64,000 nt of DNA from Typhlomys cinereus (GCA_023101885.1 JALPQD010000206.1:1-64000); one strand, 5' to 3'; shown: positions 1-11,575, counted from the first letter of the stretch. Translations and numbers: made by a program. The notes: a model not told the origin generated them from the letters alone.

Positions 1-58
1 GCATACACAACACACACACACCACAACACACACACACACACACCACACGGTGTGTGTG
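1..58. repeat. imperfect (CA)n run
   Basis: CA dinucleotides broken by CACC and ACAAC units, followed by GGTGTGTGTG, so the right end can fold back on the CA tract. The window edge cuts it on the left. Confidence 0.85.
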
Positions 59-650
59 CAGATATCTCTGCACATATCACATTGGATCTCTCATCTGGGT
101 TTCATTCAATCTTCTTAGTGCATGTCTTTCCATTGAGGGCTAATTCTATAGCAATTCTCAGAGAGGAAAAACAAACTACCCTAACAGCAACACCACCAAA
201 AGAAACCAGTCTTAGAGATGTAAAAACAAGCAATTGAAGTCTATTACTAAATTACTTATTCCCAGAGAAAGAAAGAGAAAAATTATGTTGTTAAATCTAT
301 GGAGTTAAAATTAGTAATGCTGAAAGTAAAATAATAAAAGAACTAAATAAAGGAAGAAGTGGAAAATAAAAAGAAAAACTTAAATAAAAGAGGATGAAGG
401 AAAATCAAGAGTGTGAGAATTATGAATGATCAAGGGATAAAATCCATTACAAAATTTAAAAAATAGATCATAATCCCATGATGGTATTAATATAAGTATT
501 TTCTGGTAGCAAAAGGTTTTTGCTTCCTGATTGTCATATTATTTTATCTTTTTAAGGAATATAAAAGAACACTTTAAATGAATGTTTCGTTGATTGAAAT
601 GAAATTCAGATTCAGACACCATATAATCCTTCAGTGAGGAAGATTGCTCA
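59..650. other. no gene or repeat recognised
   Basis: AT-rich sequence with short broken frames only. No splice-flanked exon or repeat family recognised. Confidence 0.5.
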
Positions 651-651
651 G

Positions 652-902
652 CATTTTTTTTAATTCGGAGTATGTCTTTTGTGCATCAGAGGGCACTGTG
701 TGGCCTGCAGAGGCCCAAGGGTGACTTTGGAAATCATCCCGGATTGTTTCTACCTCCTATTTGCTTTGCTCTGGAGTTTCTCAGGCTTTGCCTTCCAGAA
801 CAAGAAATATAGACTGTCGCCATATCTGTTGGCGTTTTGTCATGGGTTCTGGAATCTGAACTCAGGACCTTTTGCTTGCCCATGAGCTATCTCTCCAGCT
901 CT
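652..902 (-). mobile_element. SINE-A copy, minus strand
   Basis: T-run at 652-662 marks the 3' tail; the head at about 880-902 reads AGCTGGAGAGATAGCTCATG in reverse. The body has the diagnostic AAGTCACCCTTGG...CACAGTGCCCTCTGA module. A diverged, older copy. Confidence 0.8.
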
Positions 903-907
903 GCTGA

Positions 908-910
<3 letters not shown>

Positions 911-948
<38 letters not shown>
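911..948 (+). repeat. (GT)n microsatellite
   Basis: Uninterrupted TG dinucleotides at the boundary between two minus-strand SINEs. By position it is the tail of the right-hand one. Confidence 0.95.
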
Positions 949-951
<3 letters not shown>

Positions 952-1205
952 GTAAGTGAAGAGTGGATGTATGTGTGTGAGTACAGGCATGCATGTGCAA
1001 CAACACACAAACAGAGGTCAGAGAAACTTTCAAGTGTTTTTTCTTACCGTTCCACTGTGTGCGAGACCCCATCTCTCCACCACTGCGCCATAAGCCAGGC
1101 TGACTGGCTCGTGAACTTCTGGAGATTCTTGAGTTTCCATCTCCCATTTCCTGTAGTCCAGCAGGGATTACGGCCATGGCATCCAGCATCTATCAACCTT
1201 CTTTA
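949..1205 (-). mobile_element. B1/B4-like composite SINE, minus strand
   Basis: Order on the plus strand is (TG)n, a GAGGTCAGAG block, AGCCAGGCTGACTGGCTCGTG, CATCTCCCATTTCC and AGCAGGGATTAC. These match antisense 7SL-derived B1 landmarks ('gccaggctggcct', 'tgctgggatta'). Strongly diverged. Confidence 0.55.
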
Positions 1206-2285
1206 AAATAAATGAACAGTGACGTACTAACATGAATCTTGAAAGTCATGATTACATTTCAGGTTTTAAAAAAAATGTACCGAAACAAGGGGAACTCTCC
1301 TTCGTGGCCACTTCTGGCTCCTTCCGTCCTGTTTGCTTTAGGAGCCTCAGAGTGGCCACTCGTGTTAAGTTGGTACAATGGAGCTTCTGGCTTCATTTTT
1401 CTCTCTAAGTGGAGATTTCGGAGCCACAGCCTTGAAAGCCCTTCTCTTCCACACTCGTTCTCTTTCTGAGTCCTAACAATCACATTCAATTTCATCTCAG
1501 AGTCCCTGTGTCTTTAGTTTGTCCTGTTACTTTCTCAGAAGTCCTGTCTCTTTAAGATGTTTCCATTCTTGCCAGCATGTCAGTCGCAGTTTTCATCCCC
1601 CTTTGTGGCGAAGTTTTGCTGAGTTATTTTCCTTTACCACTGATTTATTCTTTATTATGTCTTCCCCTATCATTTACACCCTTCCTTCTTAGAGCCCATT
1701 TGACTCTCTTGATGGTATGTACCACTCGTCCCATACAGGAAGACTCTTCCTTATTGGCAGAGTTTTGTCTGCAGAAGGCTTGTGGACTGTCTTTCTAGGT
1801 GGAAGAAATTCTCTTCTGAAGCACGAGGCTGAGAGTTGCTTGCTTTTTAATTTCCAGCGATCCAAGGCTGTGCCGTCCATCTGCACCATGGGTTTTCCCT
1901 CCTTTACCTCATCTAGTTTTATAAGTCACTCCTTGCAAATATCACTCTTCCCTTCTTTCTTGAGGGAACTTGGGGCCCAAGTGTCTCAGGAAAGCCCTCA
2001 ATGACTCCTCAGTGAGCCAAGCAAGGGGTTGCTGTGCACAGCTGGACCCTGGTAGTTTTACCCAAGGTCACCGGAATCCTCTTTTCGCGTTGTTGTGTAA
2101 TTGGCATTGTATTTTCACGTCGTATCACTAGAGCTCTCTGTTTTCTCTAATTTCATTGTAAATAACCCTTTTGTTTCAATTTCCCAGCTTTCTGTTGCTT
2201 TTTGGTGCTTCCTTACATTTTAAAATGTTGAATTCCTTTTCTCTTCCTGTTCCTCAATCCAGCATTGCCTCTTAAATGCAATTGT
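1206..2285. other. no gene or repeat recognised
   Basis: Mixed composition; short frames on both strands overlap without splice context. I see no recognisable exon, and no repeat family could be named. Confidence 0.45.
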
Positions 2286-2412
2286 CTTATGATAGGCATG
2301 GTAGTATATGGCTATGATCCATCAACCCGGGGAAGCCCAAGCTGTACCTTTCAGGCCAGGCTAAAGTATAGAATGAGATCCTGCCTCAAAAACAGGCAAA
2401 CAAATAAAAGCA
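2286..2412 (+). mobile_element. B1-like SINE, plus strand
   Basis: AGGCATGGTAGTATATGG, a CAGGCCAGGCTAAAGTATAG segment and GAGATCCTGCCTCAAAAACA follow the B1 order (ggcatggtgg..., aggccagcctgg..., gagaccctgtctc) and end in an A-rich tail. Confidence 0.7.
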
Positions 2413-2834
2413 AGTTATTCTATTTACTAAGCCAGGACATAGACTATTTTTGTTGTCAAGTAATTTTTTTTAAAAACCTACAAAGTTGATAAGATTTGTT
2501 CTTGCAAAGTTATAACCCACTGATTAGATCATCTTGAGGAATACCAGATTTGTCGTAATGAAACTGTTGCATGCACAGAAATTTCATTCCTACCCAAGCC
2601 CCTTCCTTTTGATGAAAACATTCTGGGATTTCATCAGCTGTGACCACATTGCCAGCAACCTTTTGAGTGAGATGAAGTGATGGAATAAAGATAGCCTGTA
2701 AACAAAAATTTAAGTGGATGCACAAGGAAATAGGTGTGCAATCATAAGGAAGCTGGCATCAAAGCAAGCTAGACAGCTGCTGAGTGTATTTGAGTGTATT
2801 TTCTGGTACTCTGAGACACCACTCAAACTCAAGT
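2413..2834. other. no gene or repeat recognised
   Basis: About 420 bp without supported features. Confidence 0.45.
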
Positions 2835-3150
2835 AACTTAAGGGGAAAAGGATGATTTATTCAGTTTATGGTTCCAGAGGGGAGATGCCATCCTTTATAG
2901 CTGAAAAGGCATGATTGGCTGACAGAAACTGGAGGAGGCTTAGGTCACTCCATCATGGAGGCTGCGAGAACTCATCGCAGCTGCAAGAGCAGACCAACTA
3001 ACTGAAGCCAAGCAGGTTAACCTACGTCAAGGCCCACTTCCCATGACATGTCTCCCTCCAGCGCGGCTCCGTCTCCTAAAGGTGCTGTGATTTCCCCAAA
3101 CATTGACAACAGCTAAGGATTCAAATACAAATCACTTTCAAACCATGACA
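2835..3150 (-). mobile_element. MaLR-type LTR, minus strand (degenerate)
   Basis: GATTTATTCAGTTTATGGTTCC on the left, CAAGGCCCACTTCC / CTCCAGCGCGGC in the middle and a right end of CCAAACATTGACAACAG...AAACCATGACA resemble antisense THE1/MST/MLT-type solo LTRs ('gtttattttggctcacagtt ... aacattggggattac ... ccaaactatat'). No internal retroviral genes. It contains the 41-bp segment (2955-2995) that reappears at 3388-3428. Confidence 0.5.
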
Positions 3151-3317
3151 GTTAGTTATCTGTCAATAGTAACCAATTTCACTGAAATGTTTCATAAAAT
3201 AATAAAGACCCTGGCAAACAGGCAAGAAAGACAGAAGGCCACAGCTACTGTTGCTATTGCCAACTAAACTATAGAGTGCGGTATAACTTTGTTACTCTGA
3301 TTGGTGGTCATCATAAC

Positions 3318-3715
3318 TGTGGTGGTCCGGATGTAAAATGTCCCCCATCTGACTGTGTTTGAGTGCTTGATCCTGAGCTGGTGGCAGATGGAGGCTGCGA
3401 GAACTCATCGCAATTGCAAGAGCAGACCTGAGCTGGTGGCACTGTTTGTGAAGATTACAGAATCTATAGGAGGTGGAGCCTTGCTAGAAGATGTTATGTC
3501 ACTGGGGACAGGCCTTGAAGCTTTATAGCCTACCTCTACTTTCTGTTCTTTCTTTGCTTCCTGAGTGAGTATGCAACGTGACTAGGGCACTTCTTCACGC
3601 CTTCCTCAGCTGCTATACCCCATGGCACACCGTGGTGATGGACCCTGTGTCTCTGAAGCTGTAAAGCAGATGTTTTCCTCCTTAAGTTGTTGTCTTCGGA
3701 TATTTTATCACAACA
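3318..3715 (+). mobile_element. MaLR (ORR1/MT-like) solo LTR, plus strand
   Basis: Begins TGTGGTGGTCCGGATGT, contains GTGGCACTG, AGGAGGTGGAGCCTTGCTAG and TCACTGGGGACAGG, and ends TTTTCCTCCTTAAGTTGTTG...TATTTTATCACAACA. This is the standard landmark order of rodent MaLR LTRs. A 40-bp foreign segment flanked by a 15-bp repeat interrupts it at 3387-3426. Confidence 0.8.
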
Positions 3716-4031
3716 TCAGTTTCTGCCCTGACCATTCCACTGCTCGATGTCCTCTGTGCTCCAGCAATCATTCTTAGTTCTTTGAATCAGACAAGCTGTT
3801 GCTCAGCTCAGGAGCTTTACCAATGTTATTGTATCCCCTCCCTGCCATGCTACTTACTGTCATTTCCTTTCATGCACCTGTCAGCTTCCATTATTGTCAT
3901 AGATGTTTCCTCTTCAATGAAGCTTGCCTTCAGAGGTCCACAGAGCACATTTACCTTGTTAGCTTGTCTTAATTACACCCTTCTCCTTCAATTGGCTACA
4001 AGTTTCAAAGCAATGATCACCTCTTGGTTCC

Positions 4032-4036
<5 letters not shown>

Positions 4037-4074
<38 letters not shown>
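4037..4074 (+). repeat. (TA)n microsatellite
   Basis: Perfect TA repeat of 38 bp. Confidence 0.97.
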
Positions 4075-4075
<1 letters not shown>

Positions 4076-6520
4076 GGTCTACAATATTTAATTTGAACTC
4101 ATCTGTTTGTTTTCAGTTATTTCTAGGGAACTCTAAGGTTTCAAAATACTATAATAAGTTACAAGTGTTCATGGCTAAAGCAAAGATCAAAGAGAGACCA
4201 GAGACTATAGAGAATAGGTGGAAATAGTCACCTAACCCCATGCTAAATAATAACTGAATCATCTATCTTTGCCATATCACAATAATAACATAACATAAAG
4301 TCTTACACTAGCTGAACATTAATTAGTATGAGTTTAACCCCCTTTCCCATCTCTAGAAATCATCTGTGATCCAACTATTGCACCAGCATAGATCGATGCT
4401 AGCTAGTTGTTCTGAAATTTGTACTTGATTTAGTAGTTTCAGGTTCTCCTTGTCTTTTCTTTTTCCCCTCTCTGGGCCTGAAACCAAATATAAGAAAGCT
4501 ATGATTAAAGAATGGCCTAGAAGAGGCTCACTATCTCCTCCCCGGCTCCCCACAGCGCATTTCTTGTGGGACAACATTGTTACCTGTGTGGATAGGGCTT
4601 CTGCTACTGTAGCACACTGAGCCCTGAGCTTTCCAACTTGCATGGCTCTGTTTCCTCTAGCTGAATAACTTTTCTAGTTCCCTTTTTAATTACAATTACC
4701 AGACCAGCAATGGTGTGTCCTTCCCTCTACCACTTTTGAAAGACTTTCTTTCAGGGTGTGCACTATACTGTAAGCTTCTTTCCCTCACATAATTTCTTCT
4801 ACCCATTCTTTGCTACTTACTTCTCAGAAGACACTCCAGCTGGAAAAGGCAGTCAGGATGTCACCAGCCCAGTTGTGGTCACCTATCTGAAGATGAAACT
4901 GTCTGTAACGATCCCTCGCTCAGTTGCAGCATATGGCATGCATGATAAAAGACTTAAACAATAACCCATTACTTAAAATGAATTCTAATTCCCATGACTC
5001 ATGGGATCTTTTCTTACTAAAGTGAATAGTGGAAAACCCCAGTACAGAGGTAGATGTGCTGGAGAGGAGCTAAGGAAATGGTTGTAGATGAGATGAGGCT
5101 GGAGAGGTTCAGCACTGATGGGAAGGAGAAAAAGAGGAGAGGAGATAGGACAGTGAGTTTTTTCTAGATAAATGTCATAGGTTGCACAACCAGGTCCCAG
5201 AAATAATCAAAATTGTTGAAATATAACGTTTGAGTAACAATTCCCATAGAAAGATGGCGGAGAAGGATAAAGGTGTATCAAGCAAGGATTGGGGCGAATG
5301 CACTTAGCCTTCTCAAATCTTGCTCCTGACTTTGACTAATAGCCTTTAATGTGTCATTTGCATTCTAAACTACCAGCCTGTGTTTCCCAATTATGACCAG
5401 CAAAAAGCTGAAGTCCAAAACCCATGATTTCTTTCTTCAATGCAGTTAGTAGCTAGAATAGTGAAAATTATTTGTTTCAAGTGAACATGTGAGATAATTA
5501 ACAACTGTTACTCTGATATCTTTAGAGCACTAGAGTCATATTGTTAACTTATGAGTGGAATGCACTATAAATTTCATATGCATGAAGTCTGATGTGTTCA
5601 TATTATCATATATGTAATCTTAAAGTTGCTTGTTTAGCCATTTATTTCAAATTCACTTATTAGTGCAGATTTTTGTTTGAAATGAAATATATAAATGAGT
5701 AAATATAGCATATGCCTATTTTTCCAGTTTGTATTAATGGTAAGCATGAGAAAATGGTATAGTTTTCAAACTGAGTCTGTGATTTTCAGAAAACTAGATT
5801 TTTTTAAAAAAAATGAACATCTTTTGTATTTTGATTTCTTGGGTTGTTGTCTACATAACTTTGGAGCATGAGTAGTGACACAGGATCAGGATCCCCTGGG
5901 GCTTCTTTGAAGCAGAGTTCACCTCAAGTCTCCACAGCAAGTGATGGAGTACTGGGGTACATCTCAGGTTTGAAGGTGAATAAGAGGTTCTAAGAGTGAC
6001 TGGAGACACACAGTTCATTCATTGCATGTAAAATGGGTCCAGCATCCCTGCTCTATAAAGTCAGAAGATGGTGCTCAAATCCATGACGGGGAAGGGTGGA
6101 ACTGTAGGAAGATCAAGGAAGATCTTATTTGCCTTTGCAAATAAGAATTTCTGTGATGTTGCTAGGATCTGGAAGATGGAAGCCATTACCTTATTTTCAA
6201 ACCTTAATACCATTATGCATGGAAAGAGAGGACTATTACATTATACCTAACTTAAGTAGAGTAACAGAAAAAAAGAGACAGAAAGGGTCACCTGGAGAGG
6301 AAAACACACTCTGTGAAGACAGAACTCCATTACAATAAATGTGCCATTCTGCCTGACCTCAGAGATGGTGTTTTCAGAGTACTTAGATGTTCTGATTTGT
6401 GTGTAACCAGTTTTGGTTATATGATCAGCTGATTTATTTTTGATTTTGAAAAGATATGATGGATGAAACTTACTTTTAGTTAAATTTACATATGTAGGTT
6501 TTGGCTAAGAAGACAATGAG

Positions 6521-6524
<4 letters not shown>
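4075..6524. other. 2.4 kb without recognised gene or repeat
   Basis: AT-rich single-copy-looking sequence. Short frames lack splice signals or recognisable products. The 5520-5760 part is especially AT-rich. Confidence 0.45.

Positions 6525-6567
<43 letters not shown>
6525..6567 (+). repeat. (TG)n microsatellite
   Basis: Perfect TG repeat, not obviously attached to a SINE. Confidence 0.97.
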
Positions 6568-6569
<2 letters not shown>

Positions 6570-8001
6570 GGGTGATATTTCCAGAAGAAAAATAAAGTGG
6601 ACAAAAGGGCAGGGATGGGGCCATGCGATTCATGTATACACTTGCATGAAGTTGTTTGTAGAAGAAACAGGATGTATGTGGAAGCGAGAGGGCAGAAGCT
6701 CTTTGGTGTGGTTTTGGGAGTTCGGCCCAGAAGGATGACCTGAAAGAGGCAGAGAGGTGAGAGCAAAAGTCTGGGAACTTCCAGAACAGTCGAAATGAGG
6801 CCTGAGATGGTCGGTGCTCAGAAAAGGGTAGTGCTCATGAGACAACAGAGTAAGAGGTACCTGCAAGGGGTGTCTGGTGTCTCAGAAAAAGAATCATAGG
6901 CACAGAATGGAAGACTGGAGTGAAAATGCCTTCAAATATTCTCAGCTGAGTAGGTCAGAAGGGCTCTGGTGCCCTTGCTGGAGGGAGCACAGAAGGTGGA
7001 GAGGACTCCGTGTGAAACAGAATGAAGGAAAAGGAGGAAGGCTGTGTCCAGGCTCTATTGAATTTGGTGTGATTATTGAGTGTCTAAGTAGAAATACTAA
7101 GAGGCCTTAAAATGGGGATGTCCGTGAGGGTCAGGACAGAAGTGAAGTGCTGAAAGTCATCACATCGATCCAGACAGATAAAGTAGATGAGATCTCCGCA
7201 TGAAAACAGAGACGTAAGTTCTGCCTCTACGAATTGGGAATTGGTGCTACATGAGTTTTTTTATGTAGTTATTTTTGGCAGCCAGTCCTACATTTCACTC
7301 AATTGATGGTAACATTAAGATTGGGGAAAACATATTTCCTGTTTTTCTATAGATTTTCCATTATTTCTCTAGTCAAATTTATCCATTACCACCCGGAGTC
7401 TATATCTGTTTTAATGATGAACCTACCTCTAGCCAACATTAACAAAGAGTCTCGTCAGGCTGCAGATTTTTTAAATGACATAAACACAGCCCATCCCCCA
7501 CTCCCTGTACCTTAATTTCCATTCTGAGCTTTCTGACAATGGACAGCACTGTGGTGGGAGAGGAGAAGGCAGTGGGTGCAGATAGATCTTTTCTAAAGAT
7601 CAGCAATTCTCCATGCTTTTATCCCAGGAAAAGATTACATTTAACACCCAGGGGTCTCTGCTGCCTCAGATCCTTTTCAGAACGAGTGGCTGTGGCATTG
7701 CAGATAGTTTGGGGGTGTCCTTTCATATTTTACAGTATTAAACATACCCTAGTGAGCCACGAATCAGCGATTTATCTAAGAATAAATCATATCTCTAATA
7801 AGGGGCCACTTCTTTTAAAATTGGACTGCGTATTATATTAAACAGACAGACTTTCTCCAAAATACAAAATGTGTCAGCTAGCTGTAACTTAAAGTTCCTC
7901 TTTCTTTAGGAAAAAAGCTATTTCTCTTCAATGGTACAAAACGAAGAGATCTGTTGAATTTTGCTCGCTATTGTAGTGTTTTGTTTACTCTCAGTGATTG
8001 A
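6568..8001. other. no gene or repeat recognised
   Basis: About 1.4 kb. I see only short frames and no familiar repeat. Confidence 0.45.
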
Positions 8002-8458
8002 GAAAGTCACAGTTTTTCTCAAGAGTTTTTTTTTTCTTCAGTATCTAGGCTGTACATCAGAGATGGGAAAGGAAGGAAGAAAAGGAGAGAGGGAGGGAAG
8101 GAGGGAAGGATAAAGGGAGGGAGGGAGGGAAAGAGAAAGAGAGGGAGGGAAGGAGGAGGGAGGAAAAAGAGAGGAGAGAAGGAAGAAAGAGAAAGAGGAT
8201 AGAGAAAAAGGAAGTGGGAAAGTCACAGTTTTTCTCAAGAGTTTTTTTTTTTCAGTATCTAGGCTGTACATCAGAGATGGGAAAGGAAGGAAGAAAAGGA
8301 GAGAGGGAGGGAAGGAGGGAAGGAAGGAGGGAAGAAGAGAGAAAGGGAAGGAGGAAGGAAGAGAGGGAAGGAAGGAAGGAGGGAGAAAGGGAGACAGAGG
8401 AGGGGGAAAAGAGAGAGAGAAGGAAGAAAGGGAAAGAGGATAGGAGAAAAAGGAAGTG
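8002..8458 (+). repeat. tandem duplication carrying purine-rich (GGAA/GGGA)n tracts
   Basis: Unit 1 (8002-8217) and unit 2 (8218-8458) each start GAAAGTCACAGTTTTTCTCA, share the unique segment CAGTATCTAGGCTGTACATC, then run into about 160 bp of GGAA/GGGA purine repeat and end AAAAAGGAAGTG. The unique parts are nearly identical, so the duplication is recent. The purine tracts differ in length. Confidence 0.92.
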
Positions 8459-9162
8459 TACTTAGGAGCTAAGCTAGGCAGAGAAGAAACAGGAAGACAG
8501 AGTCCATGTCTGACCTGATTGGTTTGATACCAATAGCATATTAGGAATCATTTCAGAGTTTGGAGCTGTCTCATTTGCCATGGACGCCCTGGTACTTAGC
8601 ATTGAGCACCTGGTGGGTGCTTAGCATCTATCTAATGAATAAATTTATAAGGAATGGTAAAATGTTGTAACTATTTGTTAAAGTATTCGCATCACGATAT
8701 GCCAAAGATTCAATATTTCCACTTAGTATTAATCTAGAAACAGCTATGAAGAAAAGATTTTAAACATAAAATGCATCTACTTTTCTTTAACCCATGGCAT
8801 AAGGTTATTTCTAAACATTTACATCTCTGATGGAAGACATTGTTATGTTCAGTCTAAATTTGCTTTAATTAATGGAATAATAGATTTCAATGATGGGCAA
8901 TAACAGGAAGGGTGTGGTTGTGGGCAGAAAAGAACCTGATTTATTCAAAGCACTGTAATCTGTTTTAGAGATCTGGCTACCCATAAAAATCAATAAACGG
9001 ATTTATTTCATACAGATGCATTATTTGAACAACCGGAGACAGATAAAGACATGGAGGTGAACCTGTTTCTGTTTCTAGCTATATATGAACTGAAATACTC
9101 AAAAAAATTCCCTCTAGTTCAAAATACCTGGAAGTATTAGAAAAAAATCTTTAAATAAAACA
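8459..9162. other. no gene or repeat recognised
   Basis: AT-rich sequence, no supported feature. Confidence 0.45.
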
Positions 9163-9164
9163 GA

Positions 9165-9365
9165 GATTACGGGACTGAGAAGATGGCTCTGTTAGTAAAG
9201 TGCCTGACACACTCGCATGAGAATCCAAGCTTAGATCCCCAGAAGCCAAATAAAAAGCCAGGCATAGTGGTACAGGGTGGCCTGGAGCCCTAGCATTTCA
9301 AGATGAAGACAAGAGAATCCTAGGGGCTCGCCGTTGGGCAGGCAAGTCAACAGTGTTAGGTTCAG
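9165..9365 (+). mobile_element. B4-like SINE, 5' part (split by an LTR)
   Basis: Head GGGACTGAGAAGATGGCTCTG, then AATCCAAGCTTAGATCCCCAG and GCCAGGCATAGTGGTACAGG (B1 core). The expected 3' part resumes at about 9806 after the inserted LTR. Confidence 0.7.
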
Positions 9366-9367
9366 TG

Positions 9368-9803
9368 TGTGTAGCAGTTTGCCTACATGGTTGCTGATAA
9401 ATGCATGACAGCTTAAGAAAACAAAGGGCTTTATTCTCTCTTACGATTGTTCAGTGGCAATTGTTTGTCCAGATTGGCAAGAAAGTTGCACACCAACACC
9501 AGGAACCAAAGAACTGGCCATACCATATAGTCACATAATCATTGAGAGAGGGACAATCCTTACTTGCCAGACCAGGACGTCTGGTCAAGTATACAGAAGG
9601 ATGCTCACTTTCTCAGACAGTTCCCTCCATCTATATCACTTGTCTGGGGACTAGTCCCACCCACCATGGGCTGGGTCTTCCCTATCAATTAGATAATCTC
9701 CTGAAGGTTCATTCTGGACTTAACCCAACTACTAATTCTCTACAAATGTGCCCAGATGTGGAACCCTCAACCATCAAATTAACACCTGTACCTAACTATG
9801 ACA
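9368..9803 (-). mobile_element. ERVL-type (MLT2-like) solo LTR, minus strand
   Basis: On the minus strand it starts TGTCATAGTTAGGTACAGGT and carries AGATTATCTAATTGATAGGG, GGAAGACCCAGCCCATGGTG and GGTGGGACTAG, like the TGTGATGGTTAATT...GTGGG LTR class. No internal genes. It interrupts the flanking B4-like SINE, so it is younger than that SINE. A clean target duplication was not resolved. Confidence 0.6.
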
Positions 9804-9805
9804 GT

Positions 9806-9885
9806 GAAAGACTTTGTTTCAAAAAATAAAGATAGAGATCTGTTAAGGAAAGGCACCTGACATCAGCCTGAAGCCTATTCATAAA

Positions 9886-9924
<39 letters not shown>
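9806..9924 (+). mobile_element. B4-like SINE, 3' part with (CA)n tail
   Basis: GAAAGACTTTGTTTCAAAAA continues the B1-core end (gagaccctgtctcaaaa) of the SINE that begins at 9165, then ACATCAGCCTGAAGCC and a CA run at 9889-9924. Confidence 0.65.
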
Positions 9925-9925
<1 letters not shown>

Positions 9926-10046
9926 TCAGGCAAACCTGTACACACACTAACAGTAAACCTATGTGCAATTTTTAAAACATAAATTTAATCCATAGGCAGC
10001 CTGAGGGATACAGAAGAAAAATGCTTGAGGTTTAAAAAAAACAATA

Positions 10047-10331
10047 GGGGCTGGAGAGGTGGCTCAGGGTTTAAGCCTCTGCCTGGCAGGCGGAAGGTCC
10101 TGAGTTCGGATCCTAGACCCCACATATAGACACCAGGCAGAAGCAGGGGCGGCCTGAATTTCTGGTCCTGGTAGGGCGGAGCCTGTGAATCCCGGAGCAG
10201 AGTAAACAAGGAGGAGGTGGAGGTGGTCCATGGTGGTTCCCGAATTCGTCCGTGGTTCTACACGCACACACACATACATACACACACACGCACACACGCA
10301 TACACACACAATTGAATAAATACTAAATAAT
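10047..10331 (+). mobile_element. SINE-B copy 1, plus strand
   Basis: Full-length tRNA-like head GGGGCTGGAGAGGTGGCTCA with pol III A-box region and B-box-like AGTTCGGATCC, GC-rich body (GGGGCGGCCTGAATTTCTGG, GTAGGGCGGAGCCTGTGAAT), the 3' module GGTGGTTCCCGAATTCGTCC, a CA-rich stretch and ATTGAATAAATA. A 12-bp target duplication AAAAAAACAATA (10035-10046 and 10332-10343) flanks it. Confidence 0.95.
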
Positions 10332-10343
10332 AAAAAAACAATA

Positions 10344-10780
10344 ATAGAATAATATTCCAGAAAAGTAAATGCATTGAGAACTAATGGCTATCCAGGAATA
10401 TGTGCCTATTTTAGATAAATTGGACTTTCCCTTGTCAAGGGCTGATCCCAAGATTTAAGATTCATCTTAACTGAGGCCAGTACAAGTCACTCAGAGATTT
10501 CTACTGATACATGCTTCCAAGGAACAGAACTCAAGAAAGGACAAGTTGGAGAAGTAGAGAGGCAAAACTTTCCCTACAAAGGAAACTATAAACTATTTTT
10601 TCTTAGTTCTACCCAAAGAGGAAAGGATATGTCCTTGAGAATTATGCCCATGCATTGACCTTCTCATGGATGTGGGACCAAATTGATACTATAGATGTGA
10701 GTCAAAAACAAACTCACAAAAACCAGCCTCCCAAGTGCTTGGCTATAATCATGTGCCTGTAATTTTAAAAAAAGAAACTT
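10344..10780. other. no gene or repeat recognised
   Basis: About 440 bp without a supported feature. A short AGCCTCCCAAGTGCTTGGCT stretch near 10,722 hints at a B1 scrap. Confidence 0.4.
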
Positions 10781-11575
10781 ATGAAAAGAATAATGAAAAC
10801 AGGAGTGGTTCTTTAAAAACGCTAACAATATCAAAAACCTTAATAAAAGAAAGGACCCAAAATTAGAAATGAAAGAGAGGATAACAGTAGATCAGAGAAA
10901 TCCCAGAAATTGTGAGGATATATTGCAACAATTTATGGTCTATTAAATAGAAAAAGAAATAGATGAATTTCTGAATGCGTACTCCCCACCAATGTTAAAT
11001 CAGGATGATAATTTCAACCATAGCAAGCAATGAGATTGAAACAGTAATCAAAAATATCCCAACAAAGCAAAACCCAGACCCAGATCGATTCAGAGCAGAA
11101 TTCTGTCAAACTTTTAGAGAAGATTTAACACTAGTACTTCTCAAATTATTTCATAAAAGTAATACATCTTGAAACCAAGTTGAAATAATTCCTCATAAAA
11201 ATAGAATAAATGTAAAGTCACAGTTTAAAAATCATGAAGAAACACAGCATTGAATGTAACTTTCCTTCATTCATGAACGGAAGACATATCCAAAGAAGTT
11301 CGGATTTTTCAGTGTACACCAAACAGCAACTCCAACGACTAGAAAAAAGATAATTCAGGTAAAAATGGCAAATAGATTTAAATCAGAACTGAGTAGAGAA
11401 GTGATGAATTAGAAGATTAATATGAAAAATTATCCAGAATGTAGTGCAGAGAGACAAAGGACTGATTTGTAAATGCCAAATCAAAGGCCTAGAAGGACAG
11501 GACAGTTGGAAGGAAGAAGTGATATTCAAAGACATAATAAGTGAGAATCTTCCTGGTTTCATGAGAGGCAGGAAT
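10781..11575 (+). mobile_element. old LINE-1 fragment (ORF2 region), plus strand
   Basis: Sequence around 10,840-11,160 follows L1 ORF2 between the endonuclease and reverse transcriptase: 'aaattagaaatgaaag', 'ctattaaatagaa', 'aatgagattgaaacagtaat' and 'gaattctgtcaaac ttttagagaaga'. Many stops. The right part (after about 11,240) resembles L1 less clearly. Confidence 0.65.

Noticed and set aside
8038..8465. Charged or serine/proline-rich open frames
   Set aside because: They are translations of GGAA/GGGA repeats.
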